From NCBI GenBank assembly GCA_045578865.1, contig JAZNLB010000005.1, positions 1-64,000 of the forward strand: a stretch of 64,000 nt of DNA, read 5' to 3'. Below, piece by piece: positions 7,339 to 16,202 of this stretch (its first letter is position 1; each line of letters starts with the position of its first letter). The DNA is from RGIG2041 sp045578865 (GTDB lineage: Bacteria; Bacillota; Clostridia; UBA1381; UMGS1253). A program made the translations under genes and the position numbers. A model generated the notes under the pieces. The model was given only the letters and a program-made list of their open reading frames with translations, had not been told where the DNA came from and did no database searches.

Positions 7339-8073
7339 ATGGAGCTTGTTTCGGCTGATGCATTGGTCATTCGCCAGCAAAACTACGGCGAAGCCGACAG
7401 AATTTTAACGCTGTTTACCAAAGAGTTCGGCATTGTCAGCGCCATTGCCAAAGGCGCAAGAAAATTTAAAAGCCATCAGGCAGGTGCGACACAACTTTTC
7501 TGCTTTGGTCATTTCGGGCTTGTGCCGGGAAAAAATATGTACACCCTGCGAGGCGCAGTCTGCAAGGAAAGTTTCTTTGGAGTTTCCGCATCCATTGAAA
7601 ATTTAGCGCTCGCACAATACCTATGCGATTTGGCGTATGCCGCCATCGGCCCGGAAAATCCGGATGCACAGGTCCTCTCCCTGCTTTTAAACACCCTGCA
7701 CCTACTCTCCAAAGAAAAGAAAAATGCAGATGTCTTAAAGGCGGTATATGAAATCAAGCTTTGCAAATGTGCAGGTTTTGCGCCAAATACGGCTTGTTGT
7801 ATGCGTTGCGGCGAAACCCAGCATTTAAATGCACTCTCTCCCGCTATGGGTGGCACATTATGCGAAAATTGCAGCGCCATCGATGCCGTATCGCTCAGCG
7901 CACCAACCGTAAAAGCACTCGATTATATCTGCAACGCCCCCCTTGCATCCAGCTTCGGATTTACGCTCAAAGATGAGTTTTTGTGCGAATTGTCTAAAAT
8001 TTGCGAAAAGTTCGTGCTTTTTAATGTGGATAATTACCCAAAAAGTTTGGACTATTATAAGAAAATCAAATAA
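7339..8073 (+). CDS. recO: DNA repair protein RecO
   Basis: Recombination mediator that anneals single strands and loads RecA with RecR. Seen: N-terminal OB fold start MELVSADALVIRQQNYGEADRIL, the conserved GARKFKS segment, and a C-terminal zinc finger formed by CMRCG and CENC near residues 155-180. The start at 7339 follows AAGAGGTG; an upstream in-frame ATG at 7303 lies in the terminator and is rejected. At 244 residues it has the usual length. It follows era-yqzL as in many Firmicutes. Confidence 0.92.
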   Translation: MELVSADALVIRQQNYGEADRILTLFTKEFGIVSAIAKGARKFKSHQAGATQLFCFGHFGLVPGKNMYTLRGAVCKESFFGVSASIENLALAQYLCDLAYAAIGPENPDAQVLSLLLNTLHLLSKEKKNADVLKAVYEIKLCKCAGFAPNTACCMRCGETQHLNALSPAMGGTLCENCSAIDAVSLSAPTVKALDYICNAPLASSFGFTLKDEFLCELSKICEKFVLFNVDNYPKSLDYYKKIK

Positions 8074-8096
8074 ATTTGGTTTTTTTTGCAAAAAAC

Positions 8097-8122
8097 ACTT
8101 TACTAATTTACCACAGTAAAGT
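8097..8122. promoter_or_regulatory. Inverted repeat across the ABC transporter promoter (operator candidate)
   Basis: Perfect 8-bp arms ACTTTACT (8097-8104) and AGTAAAGT (8115-8122), 10 bp apart. They cover the -35 and run up to the -10, so a bound dimer would exclude RNA polymerase. No regulator gene lies nearby. Confidence 0.5.
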
Positions 8123-8127
8123 ATAAT
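8099..8127 (+). promoter_or_regulatory. Sigma-A promoter of the amino acid ABC transporter
   Basis: TTTACT (8099-8104), 17-nt spacer, TATAAT (8122-8127), with a short leader of about 40 nt to the lipoprotein start. Confidence 0.75.
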
Positions 8128-8173
8128 GAGCCTACACCATTAAAAATACGATTATTTATGGGAGGAATTTAAA

Positions 8174-8959
8174 ATGAAAAAGACATTAGCAGTTGTACTG
8201 GCGCTTGTAATGGCGCTGATGATGGTTCTCACAGGTTGCGGTAACGAAGCAGTGACCTCCGATGCAGATTACATCGCCGAGAAGGGCGAATTCATCGTTG
8301 GTATGACCATCTACGAACCGATGAACTACAAAGCAGAAGACGGTTCCTGGACCGGTTTTGACACAGAACTGACCCTGATGGTAAGCGAAAAACTCGGTCT
8401 GAACCCGAAATTCGTTGAAATCGACTGGGACAACAAGTTCCCGGCACTCGCTTCCAAGAGCATCGACTGTATCTGGAACGGTATGACCATTACTGATGAA
8501 GTGAAACTCAACGCTGATGTTTCCAAGGCATATGTAAAGAACGCACAGGTTGTTGTTATGAACAAGGCAGTTGTTGCAAACTATGCCGATGTTGAAAGCC
8601 TCAAGGGCCTCAAATTCGTTGCTGAATCCGGATCCGCAGGCGAAAGCGCAATCGCTGATTGCGGTTTAAACGAAAACTATGTTGCAGTTCCGGCACAAAC
8701 CGACGCACTTTTGGAGGTTATGAGCGGCTCTGCTGATGCTTGTGTAATCGACATCACCATGGCAAATGCTATGACTGGCGAAGGCACAAGTTATGCTGAC
8801 CTCGCTTCCGGCATTGAACTGACAAGCGAAGAATACGGTATCGCTTTCCGCAAGGGTTCCGACTTAACCGAAAAAGTAAATGCAGCGCTTGACGAACTCA
8901 AGGCTGACGGTTCTTTGGCGGCACTTGCTGAGAAGTATGCACTGACTTTGGCATTCTAA
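8174..8959 (+). CDS. Amino acid ABC transporter substrate-binding lipoprotein
   Basis: Extracellular solute-binding protein (SBP family 3, PF00497), 261 residues. Seen: lipoprotein signal peptide with lipobox LTGC (Cys at residue 22), FIVGMTIYEPMNYK start of lobe 1, the WTGFDTELTLMV block, and SGSAGESAI in lobe 2. It should bind a polar amino acid and hand it to the permease encoded downstream. GGAGG precedes the ATG. A 17-bp hairpin after the gene separates it from the permease gene and probably keeps its mRNA level above theirs. The ligand cannot be read from sequence. Confidence 0.92.
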   Translation: MKKTLAVVLALVMALMMVLTGCGNEAVTSDADYIAEKGEFIVGMTIYEPMNYKAEDGSWTGFDTELTLMVSEKLGLNPKFVEIDWDNKFPALASKSIDCIWNGMTITDEVKLNADVSKAYVKNAQVVVMNKAVVANYADVESLKGLKFVAESGSAGESAIADCGLNENYVAVPAQTDALLEVMSGSADACVIDITMANAMTGEGTSYADLASGIELTSEEYGIAFRKGSDLTEKVNAALDELKADGSLAALAEKYALTLAF

Positions 8960-8981
8960 TTTAAGACACAAACATACAAAT

Positions 8982-9018
8982 ACAAATTAGAAGGCATACG
9001 ATATGCCTTCTAATTTGT
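8982..9018 (+). terminator. Perfect 17-bp intercistronic hairpin between binding protein and permease
   Basis: Stem 8982-8998/9002-9018 with loop CGA. No strong T run follows (CGTTTAAG), so it is more likely a partial terminator or 3'-end stabiliser giving excess binding protein than a complete stop. Confidence 0.7.
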
Positions 9019-9045
9019 CGTTTAAGCAACCTACGGGGGTTATTT

Positions 9046-9750
9046 ATGTTCATTCAAGTTAACTTAAGCCTGCTTGAAGGCTTTATCACAACAATTCGCA
9101 TATTTGCGCTGACACTTCTGTTCGCGCTCCCGCTCGGATTGATTATCAGTTTCGGTTCAATGAGCAAGTTTCATCCGCTCAAATGGCTCGTAAAAACGGT
9201 CATCTGGATTATTCGCGGTACGCCGTTGATGCTCCAACTCATTGCCATTTACTACGGACCGGGTTTAATCGGCGTATGGGCGCAAAAACTGGTGCTCGCA
9301 GGCTATAATAATGCCATTTTGCAATGGCTGTCTACCTGGCATGTGTTTGACCGCTTCTTTGCGCTGATGCTTGCGTTTATCATCAACTACGCCTGCTACT
9401 TTTCCGAAATCTTCCGTGGCGGTATTGAAAGCATACCGCGCGGTCAGTACGAAGCAGGACAGGTGCTCGGCATGACCAAGACGCAGGTGTTTTTCCGCGT
9501 TGTTCTGATGCAGGTTGTAAAGCGCATTGTCCCGCCGATGAGCAACGAAATCATTACGCTCGTCAAGGACACTTCCCTTGCGCGCGTGGTGATGGTCTAC
9601 GAAGTGCTTTGGAATGCACAGCGCTTTATCAAGTCTGACGGACTTTTGTGGCCGCTGTTCTATACGGCAGTATTCTATCTGCTCTTTAACGGCATCCTGA
9701 CCTTGTTGTTCGGCTGGCTTGAAAAGAAAATGGATTACTACAAAGGTTAA
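9046..9750 (+). CDS. Amino acid ABC transporter permease
   Basis: Inner-membrane permease of the His/Glu/Gln/Arg family (HEQRo type), 234 residues, several transmembrane segments. Seen: RGTPLMLQL near residues 61-69, and the EAA loop region EAGQVLGMTKTQVFFRVVLMQ that couples to the ATPase. It is one of a single permease type here, so a homodimer is expected. The ATPase gene begins 14 nt after its stop. Confidence 0.92.
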   Translation: MFIQVNLSLLEGFITTIRIFALTLLFALPLGLIISFGSMSKFHPLKWLVKTVIWIIRGTPLMLQLIAIYYGPGLIGVWAQKLVLAGYNNAILQWLSTWHVFDRFFALMLAFIINYACYFSEIFRGGIESIPRGQYEAGQVLGMTKTQVFFRVVLMQVVKRIVPPMSNEIITLVKDTSLARVVMVYEVLWNAQRFIKSDGLLWPLFYTAVFYLLFNGILTLLFGWLEKKMDYYKG

Positions 9751-9764
9751 GGAGGTGACGCACC

Positions 9765-10547
9765 ATGAATGTATTAGAGGTTAAGGATTTATACAAAAAT
9801 TTTGGCAAAACCGAAGTGTTAAAGGGCGTCAACTTCACGCTCGAAAAAGGTGAGGTGCTCACCATTATCGGTTCTTCGGGCAGCGGTAAAACTACCCTTT
9901 TGCGTTGCTTAAACTTCTTAGAACGCGCCGACAAAGGCCAAATCATCGTAAACGAAGATGTGGTTTACGATGCCGCTGATCCGGAGCCGAAAGCCTCCGT
10001 AACGCGCATCAAACAACTTTCTTTCGGGTTGGTATTCCAGTCGTTTAATCTGTTTCCGCAGTACAATGTGCTCGAAAATGTGATGCTTGCACCGATGCTT
10101 TTGGCAAAAGAAGATAAAAACTATAAAAAACACAGAAAGGAAATCCATGCGGAAATTGAGCAAAATGCAAAAAAACTCATTGCACGCGTTGGCCTTTCCG
10201 AAAAAGAAACCAGTTACCCCTGCCAACTGTCGGGTGGTCAGCAACAACGCGTTGCCATTGCTCGTGCGCTGGCAATGAAACCGGAAATTTTGTGTTTTGA
10301 CGAGCCGACCAGTGCGCTCGACCCGGAGCTGACGGGCGAAGTGTTAAAAGTTATCCGCGCCCTGAAATCCTCCGATTCGACAATGATTGTTGTTACGCAC
10401 GAAATGGAATTTGCAAGAAGCGTTGCAGACAAAGTCATCTTTATGGCAGACGGCATCATCGAAGAGTGCGGCACGCCCGAAGAGGTGTTTGACCATCCGA
10501 AGAGCCATAAAACGCAAGCGTTCTTAAATAAAATTTCTGAAATTTAA
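9765..10547 (+). CDS. Amino acid ABC transporter ATP-binding protein
   Basis: ATPase subunit (GlnQ/HisP type, 260 residues) that drives uptake with the permease and binding protein encoded upstream. Seen: Walker A GSSGSGKT at residues 36-43, Q-loop region LVFQSFNLFPQ, signature LSGGQQQRVAIARAL near 155, Walker B FDEPTSALD near 178, and the H-loop VVTHEMEFA. GGAGGTG lies just before the ATG. The dCMP deaminase gene follows after 12 nt, probably by read-through. Confidence 0.94.
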   Translation: MNVLEVKDLYKNFGKTEVLKGVNFTLEKGEVLTIIGSSGSGKTTLLRCLNFLERADKGQIIVNEDVVYDAADPEPKASVTRIKQLSFGLVFQSFNLFPQYNVLENVMLAPMLLAKEDKNYKKHRKEIHAEIEQNAKKLIARVGLSEKETSYPCQLSGGQQQRVAIARALAMKPEILCFDEPTSALDPELTGEVLKVIRALKSSDSTMIVVTHEMEFARSVADKVIFMADGIIEECGTPEEVFDHPKSHKTQAFLNKISEI

Positions 10548-10559
10548 TGAGGTGAGGTT

Positions 10560-11048
10560 ATGAAAAGACGCGATAAAATCAATTATTACTTAGATATTGC
10601 ACAGACCGTCGCAAAACGCGGCACCTGTATGCGCCGCAAATTCGGCTGCATCATCGTACAAAATGATGAGATTATTTCCACAGGATACGCCGGTGCGCCG
10701 CGCGGCAGACAAAACTGCAACGAAATGGGCAGTTGCGTACGCGAAAAATTAAACATTCCTCGCGGCCAGCGCTACGAACTTTGCCGCAGCGTACACGCTG
10801 AGGCAAATGCCATCATCAGTGCACCTCGTAAGGATATGATTGGGGCAACATTGTATATGGCGTGCATCCATCCGGAGACCGGCGAGGTTTTGCCGGATAC
10901 AAACTCCTGCTCGATGTGCAAACGAATGATTATCAATGCAGGTATCGAAAAGGTTATCGTTCGTGATGACGAGAACAATTACCGTATCTGCATGGTGCAG
11001 GATTGGATTGACAATGATGACTCATTAGACCTGCACGAAGGATATTGA
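10560..11048 (+). CDS. comEB: dCMP deaminase family protein (ComEB-like)
   Basis: Zinc-dependent deaminase, 162 residues, converting dCMP to dUMP for dTTP synthesis. Seen: the zinc motif VHAEANAI near residue 78 (His and catalytic Glu) and the Cys pair in CSMCKRMI near residue 116, in the family order; the inserted GRQNCNE...CVRE segment upstream may bind the second zinc seen in some members. GAGGTG precedes the ATG. It is followed by a terminator at 11119. Linkage to the amino acid transporter looks incidental. Confidence 0.88.
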   Translation: MKRRDKINYYLDIAQTVAKRGTCMRRKFGCIIVQNDEIISTGYAGAPRGRQNCNEMGSCVREKLNIPRGQRYELCRSVHAEANAIISAPRKDMIGATLYMACIHPETGEVLPDTNSCSMCKRMIINAGIEKVIVRDDENNYRICMVQDWIDNDDSLDLHEGY

Positions 11049-11118
11049 TTGGGATGCTAAAAATGCTCGAATCGTAAAAATACGCTCATAAAGAATTTTT
11101 TAATCCTTGAATAAGCAA

Positions 11119-11152
11119 AGAGGTTTCCGAAGTTTGAAGGGAAACCTCTTTT
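11119..11152 (+). terminator. Terminator after the dCMP deaminase gene
   Basis: 10-bp stem AGAGGTTTCC/GGAAACCTCT followed by TTTTGTT. Confidence 0.8.
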
Positions 11153-11184
11153 GTTATGGATTGGGCTATTTAAAATGCCGGATT

Positions 11185-11224
11185 GTAATAGGGAGGTGAA
11201 ACTTCGGTTTCACCTCCCTATTAC
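11185..11224 (-). terminator. Perfect 18-bp hairpin containing the cardiolipin synthase stop codon
   Basis: Stem 11185-11202/11207-11224 with a 4-nt loop; on the plus strand the loop is C(TTCG)G, an ultra-stable tetraloop. The stop codon of the minus-strand gene lies in the first stem positions. There is no T run on either side, so termination efficiency is uncertain. Confidence 0.65.
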
Positions 11225-12750
11225 ATCAGTGGCGCAAACAACCTGCATATTTCTTCCAGCAGCCTCAAAATCGGTGCGCTTGTACAGTCACTTGTCTCTA
11301 TTTTTTTGCATCGACGAAGCGTTTGTTTAAAATCTGACACAAGGTCTCGTACGGCCATGCTGTTATACATCCAGACACCGCACTCAAATTGAAGGTACAA
11401 ACTGCGAAAATCCAAGTTCGCCGTTCCGATAATTGCCACTTCGCCGTCGCATACCATTGTTTTGGCGTGCACAAACCCATGCGTATATTCGTAAATCTGC
11501 ACGCCGGCACAAATAAGTTCACGATAATACGAACGCGTGGTAAAATGCACCCAGCGTTTGTCCGGCAGATGCGGCGTGATAATTTTAACCTCCACTCCGC
11601 GTTTTGCCGCAAGACACAATGCACTAAGCATGCTCTCGTCTACCATCAGATACGGTGTGCAAATATAAATATTGTTCACTGCGCCGTAAATCATTTGCAA
11701 ATAAATATGCTCGCTCACATTTTCCGCATCACTTGGCGCATCCGCATATACCGCCACAATATCGCCCGTCGCAAACAAAATTTCACTCGGACGATACGCT
11801 TCAAAATCCTCCATCTCCCCCTTGCATAACGACCACATCTGCAAAAATTCGATTGCAAATCCCCATGCAGCTGCACCATCTATACGCACGCCGACATCCT
11901 TCCAATGTCCGTTCTTTTCTATTGCATTGATGTATTCATCCGCTAAATTTATACCGCCGGTAAAAGCAACTTGACCGTCTACCACAGCAATTTTACGGTG
12001 GTCTCGGTTGTTTTGCATCGGCGTTAAAAATGGACGAAACGGGTTAAACACACAGGTGCGAATACCGTTTTTCTCCAAAAATGCGCCGTAATCTTTCGGC
12101 AAAAGAAAAAAACACCCAAAGTCATCATAAATCAGGCGCACCTCCACGCCTTGTTTCACTTTTTCAAACAAAATATCTAAAATACTGTTCCACATCTGCC
12201 CTTCCTGCACAATAAAATACTCCAAAAAAACATACCGTTTTGCACCACGCACCGCATCTAAAAGTGCGTCAAAATAAATTTCTCCCGAAGAGAGATATGT
12301 TGTTTTCGTCCGTTCAAAAGCCGGAAAATGTGCACAGTGTTTTAAATACCGCAAAACAGGCGCATACTTCGGCGCCTGCCCATATACATCCCTGCACACG
12401 CCGTTCGCCTCTGCATACGCAGCATCTGCCTGCATTCTCGCTTCGTGTAAGCGCTTTAAATACCGCTTTGTTCCCGACGGGCGCATAAGCAACAAATACA
12501 AAAGTCCGCCGCAAAGAGGAAACAACAAAATAAAAAACATCCAACTGAGCTTATATGCGCTTTGGGTTTTGCGCTCTACAAGTCCCAGCGCCGCAAATAA
12601 ACTGAGCGCAAACAAGATACAACGCACACCCAGCGCCATTTTTCCGGTCCACAAAATCAAGGCAACCATAAAAAAGACTTGAAAAAAAAGCGCAAGCGCA
12701 ATATAAAATCTATGCTTCAAAAGAACGCGAAACCATTTTTTGCGAAACAT
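11221..12750 (-). CDS. cls: Cardiolipin synthase
   Basis: Membrane phospholipase-D-superfamily enzyme condensing phosphatidylglycerol to cardiolipin; 509 residues. Seen: two or three N-terminal transmembrane segments, then the two HKD motifs: HRKIAVVDG near residue 249 and HAKTMVCDG near residue 424, the latter followed by IGTANLDFRS. The ATG at 12750 follows GGGAGTAGG; the longer frame from a GTG at 12783 is not preferred. It reads convergently with the dCMP deaminase and stands alone. Confidence 0.92.
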   Translation of the reverse strand: MFRKKWFRVLLKHRFYIALALFFQVFFMVALILWTGKMALGVRCILFALSLFAALGLVERKTQSAYKLSWMFFILLFPLCGGLLYLLLMRPSGTKRYLKRLHEARMQADAAYAEANGVCRDVYGQAPKYAPVLRYLKHCAHFPAFERTKTTYLSSGEIYFDALLDAVRGAKRYVFLEYFIVQEGQMWNSILDILFEKVKQGVEVRLIYDDFGCFFLLPKDYGAFLEKNGIRTCVFNPFRPFLTPMQNNRDHRKIAVVDGQVAFTGGINLADEYINAIEKNGHWKDVGVRIDGAAAWGFAIEFLQMWSLCKGEMEDFEAYRPSEILFATGDIVAVYADAPSDAENVSEHIYLQMIYGAVNNIYICTPYLMVDESMLSALCLAAKRGVEVKIITPHLPDKRWVHFTTRSYYRELICAGVQIYEYTHGFVHAKTMVCDGEVAIIGTANLDFRSLYLQFECGVWMYNSMAVRDLVSDFKQTLRRCKKIETSDCTSAPILRLLEEICRLFAPLM

Positions 12751-13088
12751 AATACCTACTCCCAATAAAGAAAGAACACACAAAAACCCTGTGTGCCATA
12801 ATGCTCATGTATTCTTTTCCCCGATTTTAAATGACAGCGCAAGAGCCACAAATTTTCCGCACGCGCGCAGAAGAGTTTAAAAGCAACATTAAGCTCTTTT
12901 ACCTTTTTACCCTCAACCTTATTATCCTCCATATATGCGCCGATAATACTTACTGCATACAAAATTTCGCACCATTTCTCTCCTCTAAAATATTCCTTTC
13001 CGCACCTGCTTTTTCTCACACTGCACACCTCGACATTTCTTTTAAAAAAGCGTGTCGCCAACGCCCAGTAAGTTTACATATATTACAC
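12751..13088. other. Gene-free stretch upstream of cls
   Basis: About 340 bp between cls and the SipL-like gene's terminator. A minus-strand open frame (about 12756-13061) is Cys- and Lys-rich, lacks a ribosome binding site at its first Met and has no recognisable family, so I do not call it. A short stem (AAGAG...CTCTT type) lies near 12872-12900. No clear promoter for cls and no known RNA was recognised. Confidence 0.5.
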
Positions 13089-13123
13089 AAAAGACAGCCG
13101 CAGGCACGCTGCGGCTGTCTTTT
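13089..13123 (-). terminator. Strong terminator of the ger/SipL-like operon
   Basis: 15-bp perfect stem AAAAGACAGCCGCAG/CTGCGGCTGTCTTTT with a 5-nt loop; A and T tracts on both sides make it usable in either direction. It overlaps the 3' end of the SipL-like gene. Confidence 0.88.
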
Positions 13124-14672
13124 ATACTCTCGGTATGTTCGGAATGAGCAATCTTTGTCCCGGATAAATCAAATCCGGATTTTCCAGTTTGTTAACTTTA
13201 ATTAAAATCGCAAGCGGAACATGGTAGTGCTTAGCAATCTTCCAGAGCGTATCGCCCGGTTTGACAAAGTAGAGCAAAATGCCATTTTGCGTCGTAATGC
13301 AGGTATCCTCCACCGTTGCGCCCGTAATCAGACAAATCTCCTTTTCTTCAATCGCTTTTGCATCCAGGCGCAAGACGCATCTAACCTCAATCTCGCCACT
13401 CATCGTCATATTGTATGCACAGTGCAAAGTTTCGACGCCGATTTCGCAATCCATACCCGGTTTAAGTCCGTCTACGCCGACCGGCAAGGAAAACTCCAGT
13501 TTCGCCTTAGCGGTACTGACCGGCGCCGTTGCAGCAGAAGACAAATACAATAAGTAACATGAAATCGTCCCCTGTACTGTAGCGCAATTTTCATCAATTT
13601 GCACCTCGCGGATATAGGGCTTTGCGACAACATTGTAGACAGTTTGTGGCTCTGGTGCATTTGCACCGAGTTGTACAGTTCCCTTGACCGTCGCCTGTGC
13701 ACTGCCGGTACCTGCAAGCGTATGTACGAAAAACGGTGCCGTTTCACAAACCATCTCTTTGTCCCGGCAAAAACAGTCCGTAATCAGTGACACATCCGCA
13801 ACCTCGCTGACAGTCAAATTCGCACTGCACAGCATGGATACATCCAAGTAGCGCATATCTCCATCTGCATCGGCGGAAAGTGCCACCTGCGCTCCGGACA
13901 AGTTTAAATCCAACTCACACATACAGTCTTCACGCACATCAGATGCATCAATCACCTCGGTGAACGGAAGCTCATGCTCCATAAACTCAATTTCATTATT
14001 CTCCGATATGTACAGTGTGCAAATTTGCACATTTCCCTGCACAATCACTTTTCCCGTAATCACGCGTACCTCTTTTTCCGAAAGGCGTGTATCTGTTTTC
14101 AGTACGCTCACTGCGCTCGGTTTGCCGGACGGAAACGCCAGTGTTTCCTTGAGTGCAAATTTACTCATGCCGGTATGTAGCAAATTATATATCTGCAGAT
14201 TATCCTTTTTAGCCTCAACACCGCCATCTACCTCATATACCGTTTCGACCGCACGCGCACGGTAGCATTTCACATCCATATCCACCACGGCGCGTACTGA
14301 AAGTTTGCGCGCGTTAAGAAGCGAAAACTCTACATGACAAATATCCGCCGTTACCAAACATTTTGCGCCCGCCATATCGCCGCATTTATCCGCATCACAG
14401 ACAAATTCCAGTAAAATCGGCATTGAGCATACAGGTTTTGTATCATTTTCCGGCACATACAAAAGCGTCATATCCACATGACCGCATATCTGCATGCCCG
14501 ATGCCTCGGTTAAAATCGTATCCACCGTGGCGGTGGCATCGAGCTGCAGTACTTTGGCAATATCGCTTTTTGTATCGGGTACAATTACATCGCCCTCGGC
14601 AAGTGCCTGCAAGGCAGCTGCATGCACCGCTTCATTGATTTGTATGCTTTCCTTGCGAAGTTCAATTTCCAT
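13122..14672 (-). CDS. sipL: DUF3794 (SPOCS) and LysM domain protein, SipL-like
   Basis: 516 residues: two to three DUF3794/SPOCS-type beta domains (the IVPDTKSDIAKVLQLDA block near residues 29-45 is the family hallmark) and a C-terminal LysM domain from about 465 (VKPGDTLWKIAKHYHV ... NPDLIYPGQRLLIP). The architecture is that of SipL, the Clostridioides difficile protein that binds SpoIVA and attaches the coat to the forespore. The ATG at 14672 follows AAGGAGG; the upstream TTG is not needed. It follows the gerBCA genes on the same strand, with a weak sigma-E-like promoter candidate in between. The SipL identity is from architecture; other SPOCS-LysM paralogues exist. Confidence 0.8.
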   Translation of the reverse strand: MEIELRKESIQINEAVHAAALQALAEGDVIVPDTKSDIAKVLQLDATATVDTILTEASGMQICGHVDMTLLYVPENDTKPVCSMPILLEFVCDADKCGDMAGAKCLVTADICHVEFSLLNARKLSVRAVVDMDVKCYRARAVETVYEVDGGVEAKKDNLQIYNLLHTGMSKFALKETLAFPSGKPSAVSVLKTDTRLSEKEVRVITGKVIVQGNVQICTLYISENNEIEFMEHELPFTEVIDASDVREDCMCELDLNLSGAQVALSADADGDMRYLDVSMLCSANLTVSEVADVSLITDCFCRDKEMVCETAPFFVHTLAGTGSAQATVKGTVQLGANAPEPQTVYNVVAKPYIREVQIDENCATVQGTISCYLLYLSSAATAPVSTAKAKLEFSLPVGVDGLKPGMDCEIGVETLHCAYNMTMSGEIEVRCVLRLDAKAIEEKEICLITGATVEDTCITTQNGILLYFVKPGDTLWKIAKHYHVPLAILIKVNKLENPDLIYPGQRLLIPNIPRV

Positions 14673-14706
14673 AGACAATTCCTCCTTGTAAAATCAGGCT
14701 TTGTTT

Positions 14707-14736
14707 ATGTTTATGTGCGTATTCGTACAAGTATGC
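14707..14736 (-). promoter_or_regulatory. Possible sigma-E promoter for the SipL-like gene
   Basis: Minus strand GCATACT (14736-14730), 14 nt, CATAAACAT (14715-14707), resembling the sigma-E pattern (-35 KMATATT, -10 CATACANT). Context (mother-cell coat gene) fits, but the match is only approximate. Confidence 0.3.
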
Positions 14737-14753
14737 AAATCTCTTCAATGAAA

Positions 14754-16202
14754 TCAAGGTTTCTTTTTTTGTCTTATCTTGTTTTTCGGATGCAAAAACT
14801 GCGGTCGTCGCACCGAAACAAAGGGATTGGAAAATATGCTTTTACATGCCTCGCGCATGGAAAACGGTGCAAAAGGCGCAAAGTACGGCGTGTGCAGACT
14901 CGTGTCGGCAATCAGTGTTGCCAAAAGCAAAAACAGCCCACATGCAAGACCGAGCATACCAAAAAATGCCGTTAAAAAAATCAGCGCAAATTTCACCATG
15001 CGTACCGCTGAAACCATACTATACTCCGGCAGGACGAAAGATGTCATCAAAGAAAGTGCCACAATCACCAAAACGAGCGGACTGACAACCCCTGCCTCTA
15101 CCGTAGCCTGACCGACCACGATACCGCCGACAATACCAATGGCAGAGCCAATATTTTTCGGAATACGCATCAGACACTCGCGCAAAATTTCCACTAAAAT
15201 TTCCATCAGTACAATTTCGGTCACCACCGTGACGGGTACCCCTGCCCTTCCCGATGCAAGCACCATCATATAAGCTGTCGGCAAAGCCTCGCTGTGAAAG
15301 GCAACCAAAGCGATATAGAGCGGTGTGACCGTCACCGATAAAAGTACGCACACGAAGCGAAGCAGTTTTGAAAAAACGGCAAAATAAATATTTTCTCCTG
15401 CATCATCGTCACTGTAGAAAAATTCGGCAAGCACTTTCGGCGCAACAATCGCCAGCGGGCTGCCCTCCACAAGCAAAATAACCTTGCCCTCCAAAAGAGC
15501 ACCGCACGCCAAATCCACGCGTTGTTCAAGTCCCACCTGCGGAAACAGACCGAATTTTTTATCCTTTAAATACCATTGCAGATGTGGTGCTTCCAAAATG
15601 CCGTCTATATCTATTTTGTTTAAACATCTTCGCACCCTTTCCACATAGGCATCATTGGCAACATCGCTTAAAAAGGATAGAACCACCGCCGTACCCGTAC
15701 GCTTACCGACCGAAAACACCTCGGTGCGTAAGCGCACATCTTTCATGCGGTAACGCAGTAGCGAAAGGTTTATTTCAATATTTTCTACAAAAGAATCTTT
15801 CGCCCCCCAGACTGAATAATTGAGTTCCGGTGCTGACGGTGAACTGCTTGCATTCTGACGCAGGTTGATAAAAATCCCTTCGCCGTTCTCCGTAAGCAAA
15901 ACAGCAATACCCGAAAAAAGTTGTGTTTCAATTTCATCGCTGCTTTCCATAAAGCGACACTCCTCCACACAGAGCACCTGTGTATATAAATCCTGTGCGG
16001 AAAGCGGCTTTTTTAAATAGTGCCAATACTGCAAAATCGGACGCATCACATCCTGACGAATCGCCTCAGTGTCACAAAGTTGTTTAATATACAAAAGATA
16101 AATCTTACCGTAACCAGCATCAAGCACACGCGAAATTGCACTGTTTTGAGTGACATAATGTTTGCAAATCAGGTCGGGATGTATTTTTTGTTTATCGCTC
16201 AC
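14754..16202 (-). CDS. gerA: GerA family spore germination receptor subunit A
   Basis: 482 residues, subunit A of a nutrient germination receptor in the spore inner membrane. Seen: a large hydrophilic N-terminal domain, SDVANDAYVERVRRCLNKIDIDGIL, the family block GKVILLVEGSPLAIVAP, and four to five C-terminal transmembrane helices including FVLPEYSM. It starts with GTG at 16202, overlapping the gerC stop (GTGA), so it is translationally coupled. The gene order B-C-A differs from the classical Bacillus A-B-C order. The germinant is not predictable. Confidence 0.9.
   Translation of the reverse strand: MSDKQKIHPDLICKHYVTQNSAISRVLDAGYGKIYLLYIKQLCDTEAIRQDVMRPILQYWHYLKKPLSAQDLYTQVLCVEECRFMESSDEIETQLFSGIAVLLTENGEGIFINLRQNASSSPSAPELNYSVWGAKDSFVENIEINLSLLRYRMKDVRLRTEVFSVGKRTGTAVVLSFLSDVANDAYVERVRRCLNKIDIDGILEAPHLQWYLKDKKFGLFPQVGLEQRVDLACGALLEGKVILLVEGSPLAIVAPKVLAEFFYSDDDAGENIYFAVFSKLLRFVCVLLSVTVTPLYIALVAFHSEALPTAYMMVLASGRAGVPVTVVTEIVLMEILVEILRECLMRIPKNIGSAIGIVGGIVVGQATVEAGVVSPLVLVIVALSLMTSFVLPEYSMVSAVRMVKFALIFLTAFFGMLGLACGLFLLLATLIADTSLHTPYFAPFAPFSMREACKSIFSNPFVSVRRPQFLHPKNKIRQKKKP

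Noticed and set aside
12756..13061. 101-codon minus-strand frame upstream of cls
   Set aside because: No RBS at a credible start, odd composition, no recognisable family.
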